Positions 1-8,782 of a stretch of 29,976 nt of DNA are shown here, piece after piece. The stretch comes from RGIG426 sp045640165 (GTDB lineage Bacteria; Bacillota; Clostridia; Oscillospirales; Acutalibacteraceae), in contig JAZUEK010000060.1 in assembly GCA_045640165.1 (NCBI GenBank), positions 1-29,976 of the forward strand, read 5' to 3'. The notes beneath the pieces were generated by a model. That model was not told the DNA's origin. It saw nothing but the letters and a program-made list of their open reading frames with translations, and made no database searches. Within the stretch, counting starts at the first letter, position 1. Each line of letters opens with the position of its first letter. A program made the translations under genes and the position numbers.

Positions 1-20
1 CGGTAATGTAAAAATGCATA
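1..20 (-). CDS. Possible start of a leftward gene cut by the window edge
   Basis: Reading leftward, a good promoter (52-80) is followed by a GGAG ribosome-binding motif near 28-31 and an ATG at 20-18. This gives only six codons (MHFYIT) before the edge. An alternative ATG at about 39-37 in another frame reads MRRSEQYAFLHY. Nothing can be said of function, and the start choice is uncertain. Confidence 0.3.
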
Positions 21-51
21 TTGTTCACTCCGTCTCATGGGGTCTAATAAT

Positions 52-80
52 AGTATAGCACAACAACAAAATTGCTACAA
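52..80 (-). promoter_or_regulatory. Sigma-A-type promoter, leftward
   Basis: On the minus strand TTGTAG (80-75) and TATACT (57-52) are separated by 17 bp. It would drive the gene leaving the window at the left edge. The A/T-rich sequence just upstream supports a promoter. Confidence 0.55.
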
Positions 81-131
81 TCTATTTTTCGCTTTTTGCA
101 TATTTTAGGATATTGTTCTTGCCAACAAAAC

Positions 132-175
132 ACAAAAAACACCCCATCCCCCGGATTGCTCCGAGAGATGGGGTT
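132..175 (-). terminator. Rho-independent terminator
   Basis: Minus-strand hairpin CCCCATC/GATGGGG with an inner CGGA/TCCG stem, followed by a T-run (GTTTTTTGTG). It lies just past the TnpV remnant and probably also ends transcription of the membrane protein gene at 454-873, as no other terminator lies between them. Confidence 0.7.
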
Positions 176-180
176 TGCTT

Positions 181-345
181 TTACCTATAAATCAGCTCGC
201 TGTTGACAATCTCCGTTGCCGCTGCTCGGGCGGCATTCATACGCCGCACCCATTCCATTTGGTCGGTGGCTTTCAGCTGCTCGGTGATATTGTCGCGGTC
301 GGCGAGTTGAGCGATGAGGCGGCGGATAAGGGAAGCAAGGGTTGG
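181..345 (-). pseudogene. C-terminal remnant of a TnpV-type transposon-encoded protein
   Basis: The last ~50 residues of this frame carry the pattern ITEQLKATDQMEWVRRMNAA, followed by ATEIVNSELIY and the stop at 183-181. This matches the C-terminus of TnpV, a small protein carried by Tn4451/Tn5397-like and other Clostridia elements. TnpV is normally about 115-130 residues. The N-terminal half is missing: upstream of about 345 the frame runs into unrelated Arg/Ser-rich sequence, and no frame nearby restores the N-terminal part. I see no recombinase or inverted ends. This looks like a decayed trace of an earlier insertion rather than a working gene. The family match is from memory of the motif, not a search. 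Confidence 0.65.
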
Positions 346-453
346 CACAGCGGTCGAAAGTCGCCGAGCGAGAGCGAGAACAGCGACTTTTTGGCACAAG
401 CCGGAGGGCATTTTCGCCTTCTTCCCCTACTAAAAAGGAAGCGCCATGTGCTC

Positions 454-873
454 CTACCATTCAATGAAGAAAATAATCAGGTCCTTACCGGCTTTTTCTC
501 CGAAAATACAGCCTGGAGCGCCAAGGAGAATGATAAGAGCTACCAACTCCAACCAGCCCATGGGGCCTTCTTTTATATCGTGAATAATAACATAGAGGAG
601 AGTAATTACGAACAGCAAAACATAAGCAATCGGCCCCAGTAATACGCTTTTCAATAAAAGCCCCCAAAAAGAGCTTTTGCTAAAAAAGCCTATAATAGCC
701 GCCGCAAGAGTGGGGAGTATAGCGAGTATTAACGTCATTTCCATTGAACTTAAGCCATCACCCGAGGAACCGACATTTTCCCAAATAAAGTAGTAAGCGG
801 GAACCGTTGATACGATAAATGTAATCAAAGCCGCTATCAGCGCCTTGACCGCTTTCGGAATCTTTTCCCACAT
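454..873 (-). CDS. Hypothetical small membrane protein (139 aa)
   Basis: No family is recognised. The protein is very hydrophobic with about four membrane segments: residues ~9-30, ~45-63, ~70-96 and ~107-124. There is a short polar loop (ENVGSSGDG) after the first segment and another (IHDIKEGPMG) before the last. There is no cleavable signal peptide and no obvious catalytic motif. The start is set by AAGGAGG 6-7 bases upstream of the ATG. A promoter with consensus -10 (960-988) lies about 90 bp upstream, so it is probably expressed alone. It sits beside a TnpV fragment, which suggests it may have arrived with accessory DNA, but base composition gives no strong sign of this. Confidence 0.75.
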   Translation of the reverse strand: MWEKIPKAVKALIAALITFIVSTVPAYYFIWENVGSSGDGLSSMEMTLILAILPTLAAAIIGFFSKSSFWGLLLKSVLLGPIAYVLLFVITLLYVIIHDIKEGPMGWLELVALIILLGAPGCIFGEKAGKDLIIFFIEW

Positions 874-959
874 AATTCGTCCTCCTTGTTCCCCGACCGC
901 CTCTTAACCAACTTCCCATAAAACGGATGTAGCAAAAGGCATTGCGGTTTGATAGAACA

Positions 960-988
960 ATTATACTATACATTGTCGAAAAATGCAA
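960..988 (-). promoter_or_regulatory. Sigma-A-type promoter for the 454-873 gene
   Basis: Minus-strand TTGCAT (988-983), 17-bp spacer, TATAAT (965-960). It lies about 87 bp upstream of the start codon. It overlaps the distal edge of the terminator of the 1036-5592 gene, so the two transcription units abut. Confidence 0.7.
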
Positions 989-1024
989 CCAAAAACACCC
1001 TCTCCGATTGGAGAGGGTGTTTCT
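988..1024 (-). terminator. Terminator of the dockerin beta-helix gene
   Basis: Perfect 13-bp stem (993-1005 with 1010-1022, AAACACCCTCTCC) and a 4-nt loop. On the minus strand it is followed by a short T-run. It starts 12 nt after the stop codon at 1036. Confidence 0.85.
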
Positions 1025-1035
1025 CGTTTGTTCCC

Positions 1036-4000
1036 TTACGCGCCCAATTCCGTAATCAGTCCCGCAAGGTACTTACGAAGCATCAGCACGTCTTTCATGT
1101 TGACGTCGCCGTCGCCGTTGCAGTCCGCGTTTTCGGCGTTGTACTCCATGTCCAACCCGGCGAGGAATTTACGCATCAGCAGAACGTCTTTCATATTCAC
1201 CGCACCGTCGTTGTTCGCGTCGCCGAGGAGTTTTTCGGTCGGGTCGGTCGGATCATCATCCAAAAGCGCTTTCAGCCGCTCAATTTCCGCTTGCAAATCT
1301 TGAATTTCCTTCTCGGCTTGTTTGAGCGCCTCGTCCTGTTCCGAAACCGCGCCTTCCAGTTCGGTCACTTTCACCTGTGCCTCGTCAAGGGCTTTTTGCG
1401 CCGCCTCGACCGCCGCCTGCTTTTCGGCGATGGTCGCCTCTTTGCTCGCAACCGTGTCGTTCAGCGCGGCAATCGCCTCGTTCGCCGCCGACAAATCTTT
1501 TTGCGCTTGTGCAAGTTCCTCCTCCAACGCTTGTTTTTCGGCCGCCGCTTTTGCCGCCGCTACCTGCGCGGTAATCATCGAAAACGCCGCCGCTTTAACC
1601 GCCGTCACGCTCTCCGGGCTATTCGCATCGTCGATCGTTTTGCAGGCGGTGTCTAAACTTGCCTGCACCGCCGCCGACGGATTTGCGCCCGCCGCTTCGA
1701 CAAGAGCAGCTTTTGCGGCGGTTTTGGCATCCGCCAACATCTGTGCCGCTTCGGCTTTTTGTTGTTCGTCAATCGCGGCAAGTCCGTTTTCTTTTTCGGT
1801 CGCCACTTCCTCAAGCGTTTTTGCCGAAGACACGGTATCGGCGGCATCACTTACAATTTTCGACACTCCATCCGACGGGTTTTCTCCCGCCGCCTCGTTA
1901 AGTGCGGCAATCGCATCCGCTTTGGAAGCGGCTAACAAAACGTAGCCGCAGTCGTCACAGATATAGTCCTCGTCCGTGTCGGTGTGCGCTTTTGTAACCT
2001 CGCACCGCGAACATTTATGGGTGTCCTCATCGACAGGCTGCCAGTCGTGACCAAGCGGAGCAACGTAGCCCTCGCCGCCTTCTGCTTTCCACGCAGCAAA
2101 CGCATCGGCATCGCCGATGAGCGTATCGCTCGTAAACGGCAGCGCCGTATAGTAGTTGTCGCTGACGTAATCTTTGAAATACTCCGGAACGCCGCTTTCG
2201 GTACAAGTCGGCTCCACCGCCAAGACCTTATAGTTGATGTACATGGAGTTGCCATCGGTCGCCACCGTGCAGGAGTCATCGATCAACAATATATCACAAC
2301 GGGGAAGGCGGCCTGCTCCGATAGGTTCGGCATATCTTCCTCCTGCCGTTGCTTTGACATGGCCGCCTGTGATGATAACGTAGCCGCAAGAAGACCCATC
2401 GTATCCGCTGCCGATACCGGCACCGTCTTTACCGCCCCATGCCGTCACCGTACCGCCGGAAATGGTGATGTCACCGCAAGAAGATCCATCGTATCCGCTG
2501 CCGATACCGGCGGCCTCTTGTCCGCCCTGCGCTGTCACCGTGCCGCCGGAAATGGTGATGTCACCGCAAACACCACCTTCGCTACTGCCGATACCGGCAG
2601 AAAATCCACCACACCGTACCGTCACCGTGCCGCCGGAAATCGTGATGTTACCGCAAGAGGCGTTTTTTCCGCTCCCGATTCCGGCCACAACAAAATCGCC
2701 GCCGAGCGTGGCCACCGTACCGCCGCGAATGGTAATATCGCCGCAAGCACCGTGATAGCCGCTACCAATACCGGCCGAGAAATATCCGCCCATAACCACC
2801 ACATTGCCGCCATAAATGGCAATATCTCCGCAACTACTGTAATCGAGACTGCCAATACCGGCGTTGTGATCTTCCGTAGACAGTACGATGAGTTTGCCCA
2901 TCATCGTGGCATCGTTCGATTGCGCATAGACGGCAAAGCTGCCGTCCTCTGCCACGCTAATACCCTTTCTCGCGATCAACGTGGCACCGTCCTCCAAAAC
3001 GAGGTTGACGTCTTTCGGAAGCGTGATGCGGTCATTAAATACTACGTCGCCTCTCACGACGTTCCAACCGGTAACGAACGTGTCTCCTTCATTCTGGATC
3101 ACATGAGCCATCCATAAAAAACGCTTGGTGTCCACCGCGCCGGTGGTCGCGTTATAATCGAGATACGGCACGGCAACCACGTGGCAAATATCGCACTTAT
3201 CCCCGTCCGTGTGCGTTCCGGTGGCGTCGCATCGCGTGCATTTGTGGGTGGTTTCGTCCACAAGCTTCCAATCGTGACCGAGCGGCTCCATATATCCTTT
3301 GCCGCCTTGTGCTTTCCACACGGCAAAGGCATCGGCATCGCCGATGAGCTCGTCTTCCATAAACGGGAATGCCGTATAGTAGTTGCCGCTGATAGAATCC
3401 TTTACGTGCGCCTTGGTGCCGCAGACGGTACAAGTCGGCCACACAACGGCGAACGGCTCGTAGTTGATATATTGTGCACCATCTTTTATCACCGACGTAC
3501 AAGAGTCGGCAATCGACACCTCGCCGACGCTTGCCGCAAATCCCTTGCCGATCGCGGCGGCGTCCTCTCCCGGCGTTGCTTTTACGTAACCGCCCGAAAT
3601 CGTGATGTTTTCACAAGAGCCGCAGAATCCACTGCCAATGCCGGCACTCTCACATCCGCCCTGCGCGGTTACCATACCGCCGGAAATCGTAATATTGCCG
3701 CAAGAAGAGCCAGAATAGCCGCTGCCGATACCGGCGCCGTTCTCTCCGCCCTGCGCATGGACAATACCGCCGTAAATCGTAACGCCATCGCAGGCGGAAT
3801 CATAACCGCCGCCGATGCCGGCGGCGCCTTGTCCGCCCTGCGCATTGACAACACCGCCGGAAATGGTGACGTTACCGCAAATGGTGTTCATAAATCCACC
3901 ACCAATGCCGGCGCAAAGGTGGTCCTCGTTCAGCGCAATGAGTTCGCCCATCGTGGCCGCATCGTTCGACTGCGCATAAACCGCAAAATCGCCGTCTGCT

Positions 4001-5592
4001 GCCACCTGAATGCCTTTGTCTGCGGTCAGCGTAGCGCCGTTCGCCAAAATGAGGTTGACGTCCTTCGGAAGCACAATGCGACTTTCAAATTCCACGTCAC
4101 CTTTCACAACGTTCCAGCCGGTAACAAACGAATCGGTCGCCTCGTCAATGACGTTGTCAACCACGATTTTGCGCTCTGTATCCACTTTGCCGGTCGTCGC
4201 GTTATAGTCGAGATAGGCTGTGAGAACAGATTCGCAAACGTCGCAGATATCGTCTTCGTTTTCATCCGTGTGAGGAAGCGTGGCAACGTAGCCGGCGCCG
4301 CCCTTGGCTTTCCACGCGGCAAGCGCTTCTTCATCACCGATGAGCGTATCTTCCGTAAGCGGTAACGCCGCGTAGTAGTTGCCGCTGATAGGTTCTATGT
4401 AATATTCCAACGTGCCGTTTTCGGTGCAAGTCACTTCCACCGCCGGAATTTTATAGTTGATATATTGCGAATTGTTATAAATCGCCGATGTGCAAGATCG
4501 GTCAATCGACACTTCCCCCGCTTCGGGGTTTCCTGCCACACCGATAAAAACGGTAGTTCCCTTGTCCGCAGTCGCCTTAATATTGCCGCCCGTAATCGTC
4601 ATTTTGCCGCAGGAGGCCATTTCTACGTCAGAACGGGTATAGCAACCGATGCCCGGAGCTAATCGGCCACCTTGTGCGAACACAATACCGCTCGTAATCG
4701 TCACATTTCTGCAAGAAGACGCGACGCCCGTTCTCGGATCGATACAGTTACCGCTGCCGATGCCGGCGCCGTCCAATCCGCCCTGCGCCGTTACCGTGCC
4801 GCCCAAAATGGTAATGTCACCACAAGAACCGCTACTGCCACTGCCGATGCCGGCACCGTAATCTCCGCCCTGCGCCGTTACCGTGTCGCCGAAAATGGTA
4901 ATGTCACCACAAGAACCGCTACTGCCACTACCGATGCCGGCACCGTCCAATCCGCCCTGCGCATTTACCTTGCCATCGAAAATGGTAATGTCACCACAAA
5001 CGCCGTCCTGCGAGCTACCGATAGCGGAAGAAAAAGCTCCGCCTTGTGCCGTCACATTGCCGCCGTAAATCGAAATATTTCCGCACTGACCAACGCTGGC
5101 GGCGCCGATAGCAACAGCACCCTCTCCGCCTTGCACCGTCACAGTGCCGCCGTAAATTGAAATGTCGCCGCATCTCTGCGTATACGCACCGCTGATACCG
5201 GCATCGAAAGATTCCAGACCCTCCGGCACAACAAGTTTTCCCATCGCTGCATCATTCGATTGCGCATAGATGGCAAAATCGCCGTCTGCGGCAACCGTAA
5301 TGCCTTTGTCTGCGGTCAGCGTAGCGTTGTCTGCCAAAATGAGGTTGACGTCTTCCGGAAGCACAATGCGATCTCCAAATACCACATCGCCTTTCACAAT
5401 GTTCCAGCCGGTAACGAACGCATCCGTCGCTTCGTCGATGACGTTGACGTCGGTCACTTCGCGCTCTGCATCCACCAAACCGGTAGACGAGTTATAGGCA
5501 AGATATCTCGCCGATTCCGCCGCCGCAAACAGCGGCGTTACGGTCGCGAGAATCGCCACGCAGAGAAGCACCGATAACAGTCGTTTTTTCAT
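1036..5592 (-). CDS. Giant secreted beta-helix repeat protein with C-terminal type I dockerin (1518 aa)
   Basis: Secreted surface protein. Residues 1-25 are a signal peptide (cut near FAAAES). Three homologous modules follow at about 27-455, 459-805 and 809-1217. Each starts YLxYNxxTGxVD, then VTGWNxVKGDV. Each contains a run of ~24-27-residue turns of the form CGxITIxGGxVxAQGGxxxAGIGSG, typical of a right-handed beta-helix. Each ends with a small domain holding paired cysteines (for example CDICHV, ICDDCGYV). An Ala/Glu/Lys-rich region (1220-1340) leads into a coiled coil (~1345-1445). Residues 1457-1513 form a dockerin with two intact calcium-binding repeats (GDANNDGAVNMKDV and CNGDGDVNMKDV). 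The dockerin predicts docking to a cohesin scaffold. The role could be adhesion, polysaccharide binding or lyase activity, and no catalytic residues are identifiable. It has its own promoter (5650-5678), an AGGAGGAAT ribosome site and its own terminator. Confidence 0.9.
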   Translation of the reverse strand: MKKRLLSVLLCVAILATVTPLFAAAESARYLAYNSSTGLVDAEREVTDVNVIDEATDAFVTGWNIVKGDVVFGDRIVLPEDVNLILADNATLTADKGITVAADGDFAIYAQSNDAAMGKLVVPEGLESFDAGISGAYTQRCGDISIYGGTVTVQGGEGAVAIGAASVGQCGNISIYGGNVTAQGGAFSSAIGSSQDGVCGDITIFDGKVNAQGGLDGAGIGSGSSGSCGDITIFGDTVTAQGGDYGAGIGSGSSGSCGDITILGGTVTAQGGLDGAGIGSGNCIDPRTGVASSCRNVTITSGIVFAQGGRLAPGIGCYTRSDVEMASCGKMTITGGNIKATADKGTTVFIGVAGNPEAGEVSIDRSCTSAIYNNSQYINYKIPAVEVTCTENGTLEYYIEPISGNYYAALPLTEDTLIGDEEALAAWKAKGGAGYVATLPHTDENEDDICDVCESVLTAYLDYNATTGKVDTERKIVVDNVIDEATDSFVTGWNVVKGDVEFESRIVLPKDVNLILANGATLTADKGIQVAADGDFAVYAQSNDAATMGELIALNEDHLCAGIGGGFMNTICGNVTISGGVVNAQGGQGAAGIGGGYDSACDGVTIYGGIVHAQGGENGAGIGSGYSGSSCGNITISGGMVTAQGGCESAGIGSGFCGSCENITISGGYVKATPGEDAAAIGKGFAASVGEVSIADSCTSVIKDGAQYINYEPFAVVWPTCTVCGTKAHVKDSISGNYYTAFPFMEDELIGDADAFAVWKAQGGKGYMEPLGHDWKLVDETTHKCTRCDATGTHTDGDKCDICHVVAVPYLDYNATTGAVDTKRFLWMAHVIQNEGDTFVTGWNVVRGDVVFNDRITLPKDVNLVLEDGATLIARKGISVAEDGSFAVYAQSNDATMMGKLIVLSTEDHNAGIGSLDYSSCGDIAIYGGNVVVMGGYFSAGIGSGYHGACGDITIRGGTVATLGGDFVVAGIGSGKNASCGNITISGGTVTVRCGGFSAGIGSSEGGVCGDITISGGTVTAQGGQEAAGIGSGYDGSSCGDITISGGTVTAWGGKDGAGIGSGYDGSSCGYVIITGGHVKATAGGRYAEPIGAGRLPRCDILLIDDSCTVATDGNSMYINYKVLAVEPTCTESGVPEYFKDYVSDNYYTALPFTSDTLIGDADAFAAWKAEGGEGYVAPLGHDWQPVDEDTHKCSRCEVTKAHTDTDEDYICDDCGYVLLAASKADAIAALNEAAGENPSDGVSKIVSDAADTVSSAKTLEEVATEKENGLAAIDEQQKAEAAQMLADAKTAAKAALVEAAGANPSAAVQASLDTACKTIDDANSPESVTAVKAAAFSMITAQVAAAKAAAEKQALEEELAQAQKDLSAANEAIAALNDTVASKEATIAEKQAAVEAAQKALDEAQVKVTELEGAVSEQDEALKQAEKEIQDLQAEIERLKALLDDDPTDPTEKLLGDANNDGAVNMKDVLLMRKFLAGLDMEYNAENADCNGDGDVNMKDVLMLRKYLAGLITELGA

Positions 5593-5649
5593 TCTGCATT
5601 CCTCCTAAAACGCATTTCGTGTTCGGGGGGGTGAAAGTTTGTTAGATTT

Positions 5650-5678
5650 ACTATAGCACAGAGGGAAGAAAATGTAAA
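5650..5678 (-). promoter_or_regulatory. Sigma-A-type promoter for the beta-helix dockerin gene
   Basis: Minus-strand TTTACA (5678-5673), 17-bp spacer, TATAGT (5655-5650). It lies 57 bp upstream of the ATG at 5592. Confidence 0.7.
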
Positions 5679-5715
5679 GAAAAACCCGCAGGGGAGAACC
5701 CTGCGGGTTTCTTGT
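5679..5715. terminator. Bidirectional-looking terminator hairpin
   Basis: CCCGCAGGG (5685-5693) pairs with CCCTGCGGG (5699-5707) around a 5-nt loop, with A-rich and T-rich flanks. The better T-run is on the minus strand. It lies between the terminator of the upstream membrane protein gene and the promoter of the beta-helix gene, so it would block read-through into the latter. Confidence 0.75.
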
Positions 5716-5850
5716 ATAATGGCTTCTTTCTCAATATTTTCTCAAAATCGCATGTTGAATTTTCGGCGATTTTTCTACTAAGAGGGTGAAAGGGGATTTT
5801 TTTGAAATTGTGGTTAAAAATCGGGCGATTTTTCTACAACCATTAGTAGA
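5716..5850. repeat. Short non-coding gap with a 14-bp direct repeat
   Basis: No convincing gene. On the minus strand the 14-mer GTAGAAAAATCGCC occurs twice about 60 bp apart (around 5764-5777 and 5824-5837, with one extra C at the outer end of the second). The first copy is preceded by TTA and the second by GGTT. An open frame reading VEKSPKIQHAILRKY crosses here but has no start signals and overlaps the end of the neighbouring gene. The gap could be a decayed repeat element. Confidence 0.4.
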
Positions 5851-5856
5851 AGGGAA

Positions 5857-5888
5857 AACCGCCCCTCTCGTTTGAGAGGGACGGTTCG
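5857..5888 (-). terminator. Terminator of the glycosyltransferase-GLUG gene
   Basis: AACCG-C-CCCTCTC (5857-5869) pairs with GAGAGGG-A-CGGTT (5874-5886), with one C-A mismatch and a GTTT loop, followed by TTTT on the minus strand. It lies directly after the stop codon at 5891. Confidence 0.75.
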
Positions 5889-5890
5889 TT

Positions 5891-8740
5891 TTATTGCTCG
5901 CGTTTTTCGTGACCGACACGCAGGGTGCCGTCCTTGCTTTGCACCCAGTTGTTCCACAAAGTCGCATCCACGTTCAAGCGATCCTCGTCGGGGTCATAGT
6001 CGTTAAGTTTTACCGCGACGTTTTTCGGTATCGCCAAACCGTCGTCGATACACACGTCGTTGCCCTGACGACTGAAACAGTTGTAAATGTCGTTCGTGTA
6101 ATAGCCGGAAATGCCGCCTCGGAGTCCCTCGCCTGTCATTGTGATTTCCGTCACGCAGTTGATAATATCCGCGGCCGCATTGTCGGCAATGCCACCGATA
6201 CGGCCGGTTCCATCGAGAGAACCGCTCACATAGCAGTTATAGATTTTCGCTTTGCCGTGAGAAGTAATACCGCCCACACACTTGCCGGTGATGTTGCAAT
6301 CCACCAGATTCAGGTTCATTACCGTACCATTCAACACGCCGAACAACCCGACGTTCTTTTTGGGCGCGTCGATATGCAGATTGCGAATCTCGTACCCGTC
6401 GCCGTCGTAGATACCGTTAAAGTATTTCTCTTTTCCATAAATGCCGATCGGCGTCCAGTCAGAAATCTTCGCCAAATCAATGTCCGACGTCTGACGGAAA
6501 TAGCGCCCTTTCAGACTGACTTTGCCGGCATTGACCACATCACGGAAGTATTCCAAATCCTCCAAATTGCCGATGAGATACGGCTCTTCCTTCGTGCCGC
6601 TTCCCTCCAGGTCGATCAGTGCGCTCGTTTTTCCGGGGTACTTCGACGTACTGTTGGGGCGTGTCGGGCGCTGGATATAGGTGCGGCCGACCGTTTGCCC
6701 GTCCTTTGTCAGCTTATAGACGAACAGGTTATCGACCTGACCGATCAGCGTATAGTCTGTTTCCTTCGCGTTTTGGAACCATTTTTGGATCTGACGCTGG
6801 CCGAGCTCATTGCCGCCGCGGAACATTTTTTCGTGCGTTTCCATACAGTTCTTCACGTCCAGCCACACCACGATGTCCGGCTCGTTTTCCGCGAGGATCT
6901 TCGCGTCCTGACGCGCATATTGATCCGCGCAGGTGTCGTAAAACAGCACCGGCACGAAGTTATCCATATTGACGTTTCCGAGCAGGGCGTTATAGCATTT
7001 GACGTACGGGAACCCGAAAATCACCGAGTCCTCGTCGGTGTTGTCCCGAATAAGCTTTGTGATCTCGTCATACAGCTTTACGTCGTTTTTGCTCAGCTTA
7101 TAGCCCTTCAGCTCCGGCAACGACGACGTCTCGGTCTTGGACCAATAATCCTCCGCCGTGTAACCCCACCAGGAGTACGGACACACCAGCTTCTGAGAGG
7201 CGGATACGCAAAGAATGCACAGCACCGTCGTCGCCAAAACTTTGGTATACGTCCGCGCTCGCAGGCTGTTATAATCCACGTTTTTAAAGACGATCACCAC
7301 AAGCGCCGAAAGCAGGAAATACGCGCTGCCGCAGCTGACGTCGTCTTTGCCGTTGTTCATCAGCGTAGCATACGCCGCCGCCAACGCCGCGCAGGCGAAA
7401 ACGATTTTGTCAAGCGCCAGGTTTTTGTGGCGCAATCCCACCACGATGTGGTAAATCAGCCAAAACAGCACCGCAAAAAAGCCGTAGCCGATAAAGGAGC
7501 TGATCGACCCGAACAGACCGGATTTTTTATAAACGGTGACCGTCATATCGCCGACGTTCCAAATCAGCACCGCCAGCATCAGCATCATCACGGCAAACAC
7601 CACGAGGCCGTAGATCTTTTTCCGCTCGTCAAACAGCAACAGTGCCGCCGCCAACACCGCCAGCGGAATGATCATACAGCTGGTCACGATGACCGAGCCG
7701 CCCTTCCACAGCGTGTCGAACAGCAAATGCGAGAACAGGGCGATCGACGCCGCCAAGCACACCATGCGAAGCGTTCTCCGGTTCAGCGTTTTTTTGCCGA
7801 TCGTCGGCGTTTTCGACTTGCCCAAAACGTAAGAGAACAGCAAGAGCAAAACCGCCGCCATCTTTTCCGCGTTATCCGCCAAAAACGTCAGCAAATGTCC
7901 CGCCAAAAGGGTTTTGGCGTCACCCTTGGCGCTCGTATCCAAAAAAACTTGATGGATAAACGGCGTCAGCGCATTATTGGCGGCAAGATACACAAAAAAC
8001 GGAGCCATAATGAACACCGCGCCGATCAGCACGAACAAGCAGGCGGAAAAATAGTTCTTTTCTTTTCCGACAAGGAACAAAAACGAGAGCAGCAGAAAAA
8101 ACACAATAAACGCCGCCACCACGATCGTCTGCTTAACGAGGAACATAAAGCCGCCGCAAGCGCCGACCGCCATAAGAAGCACCGCTTTTTTGCGGATCGG
8201 CTGATCGATACGTTCGGTGTATTTCAGGAAGAACGCCAACAAAAGCGTCAGTGTCAGATACGTCGTTTGGTTGTAGTCGCCGCCAAGCTCGGTGTTGCGC
8301 GCCATAGCGAGCATCATCGCACCGAACACCGTCAGCGCCGACACAAGCGGCCGCACGCGTTTGACGAGCAGTCCATACAGCAATTCGCACAAAAGCAGAC
8401 GCTCCGCCAAGCGAATATACACCGGCAAAACAGCCGACGTACCGGAAATCGTATAGATGATCCAGTTGATAAATAAATTCCCCGGCGGCAGGTAGTAATA
8501 AAAATCCCGATACGGAACCTTGCCCGCCTGCGTCAGCGCATAGTAAACGTAGGCCCATCCCTTGGAAAGAGAATACACCCTCGTTAAATATAACATAGTA
8601 AACGCGACGACTGCGATCGCAAGACCGAGACCGCAAAGAAGTGTATAGCGGTAGTCTTTATCGGTAACCAAACGCCCGTTTTTGAGGCGACTTTTCAGTT
8701 CCGCTTTCGAAAACACTTTCCGTTGTTTCGTGGCTTCCAT
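5891..8740 (-). CDS. GT-C-type membrane glycosyltransferase fused to a GLUG-repeat domain (949 aa)
   Basis: Residues ~33-510 hold a dozen or so membrane segments. The first extracytoplasmic loop reads KVPYRDFYYYLPPG, matching the GT39/ArnT/PMT-like GT-C fold, which uses a lipid-phosphate sugar donor; the Asp in YRD is the likely catalytic position. Residues ~525-690 are a soluble extracytoplasmic domain, as in other long GT-C proteins. Residues ~712-895 are unusual. They contain GSGTKEEPYLIGNLEDLEYF, then W-TPIG, FNGIYDGDGYEIRNL, VGLFG and further GG-containing turns. This is the hallmark of GLUG/beta-helix surface domains normally found in secreted adhesins. The fusion suggests the enzyme also binds a surface polymer. 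The start has AAGGAGA 8 nt upstream, and a consensus-like promoter lies at 8783-8811. It is transcribed alone. The substrate is unknown. Confidence 0.85.
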   Translation of the reverse strand: MEATKQRKVFSKAELKSRLKNGRLVTDKDYRYTLLCGLGLAIAVVAFTMLYLTRVYSLSKGWAYVYYALTQAGKVPYRDFYYYLPPGNLFINWIIYTISGTSAVLPVYIRLAERLLLCELLYGLLVKRVRPLVSALTVFGAMMLAMARNTELGGDYNQTTYLTLTLLLAFFLKYTERIDQPIRKKAVLLMAVGACGGFMFLVKQTIVVAAFIVFFLLLSFLFLVGKEKNYFSACLFVLIGAVFIMAPFFVYLAANNALTPFIHQVFLDTSAKGDAKTLLAGHLLTFLADNAEKMAAVLLLLFSYVLGKSKTPTIGKKTLNRRTLRMVCLAASIALFSHLLFDTLWKGGSVIVTSCMIIPLAVLAAALLLFDERKKIYGLVVFAVMMLMLAVLIWNVGDMTVTVYKKSGLFGSISSFIGYGFFAVLFWLIYHIVVGLRHKNLALDKIVFACAALAAAYATLMNNGKDDVSCGSAYFLLSALVVIVFKNVDYNSLRARTYTKVLATTVLCILCVSASQKLVCPYSWWGYTAEDYWSKTETSSLPELKGYKLSKNDVKLYDEITKLIRDNTDEDSVIFGFPYVKCYNALLGNVNMDNFVPVLFYDTCADQYARQDAKILAENEPDIVVWLDVKNCMETHEKMFRGGNELGQRQIQKWFQNAKETDYTLIGQVDNLFVYKLTKDGQTVGRTYIQRPTRPNSTSKYPGKTSALIDLEGSGTKEEPYLIGNLEDLEYFRDVVNAGKVSLKGRYFRQTSDIDLAKISDWTPIGIYGKEKYFNGIYDGDGYEIRNLHIDAPKKNVGLFGVLNGTVMNLNLVDCNITGKCVGGITSHGKAKIYNCYVSGSLDGTGRIGGIADNAAADIINCVTEITMTGEGLRGGISGYYTNDIYNCFSRQGNDVCIDDGLAIPKNVAVKLNDYDPDEDRLNVDATLWNNWVQSKDGTLRVGHEKREQ

Positions 8741-8782
8741 CCGTGTCTCTCCTTCGTCTTATTTTCGACAATATACATCGTT

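Noticed and set aside
2400..5200. A CRISPR-like array or minisatellite of short spaced repeats
   Set aside because: The repeats are codons of a beta-helix ladder in one open frame; they vary in sequence and spacing and have no constant repeat.
5731..5967. A 78-residue open frame ending in VEKSPKIQHAILRKY
   Set aside because: It overlaps the end of the glycosyltransferase gene and its terminator, with no ribosome-binding site.
5894..8476. A very long plus-strand open frame opposite the glycosyltransferase-GLUG gene
   Set aside because: His/Arg/Gln-rich translation with no family signature, no ribosome site; a mirror of biased codons in the real minus-strand gene.
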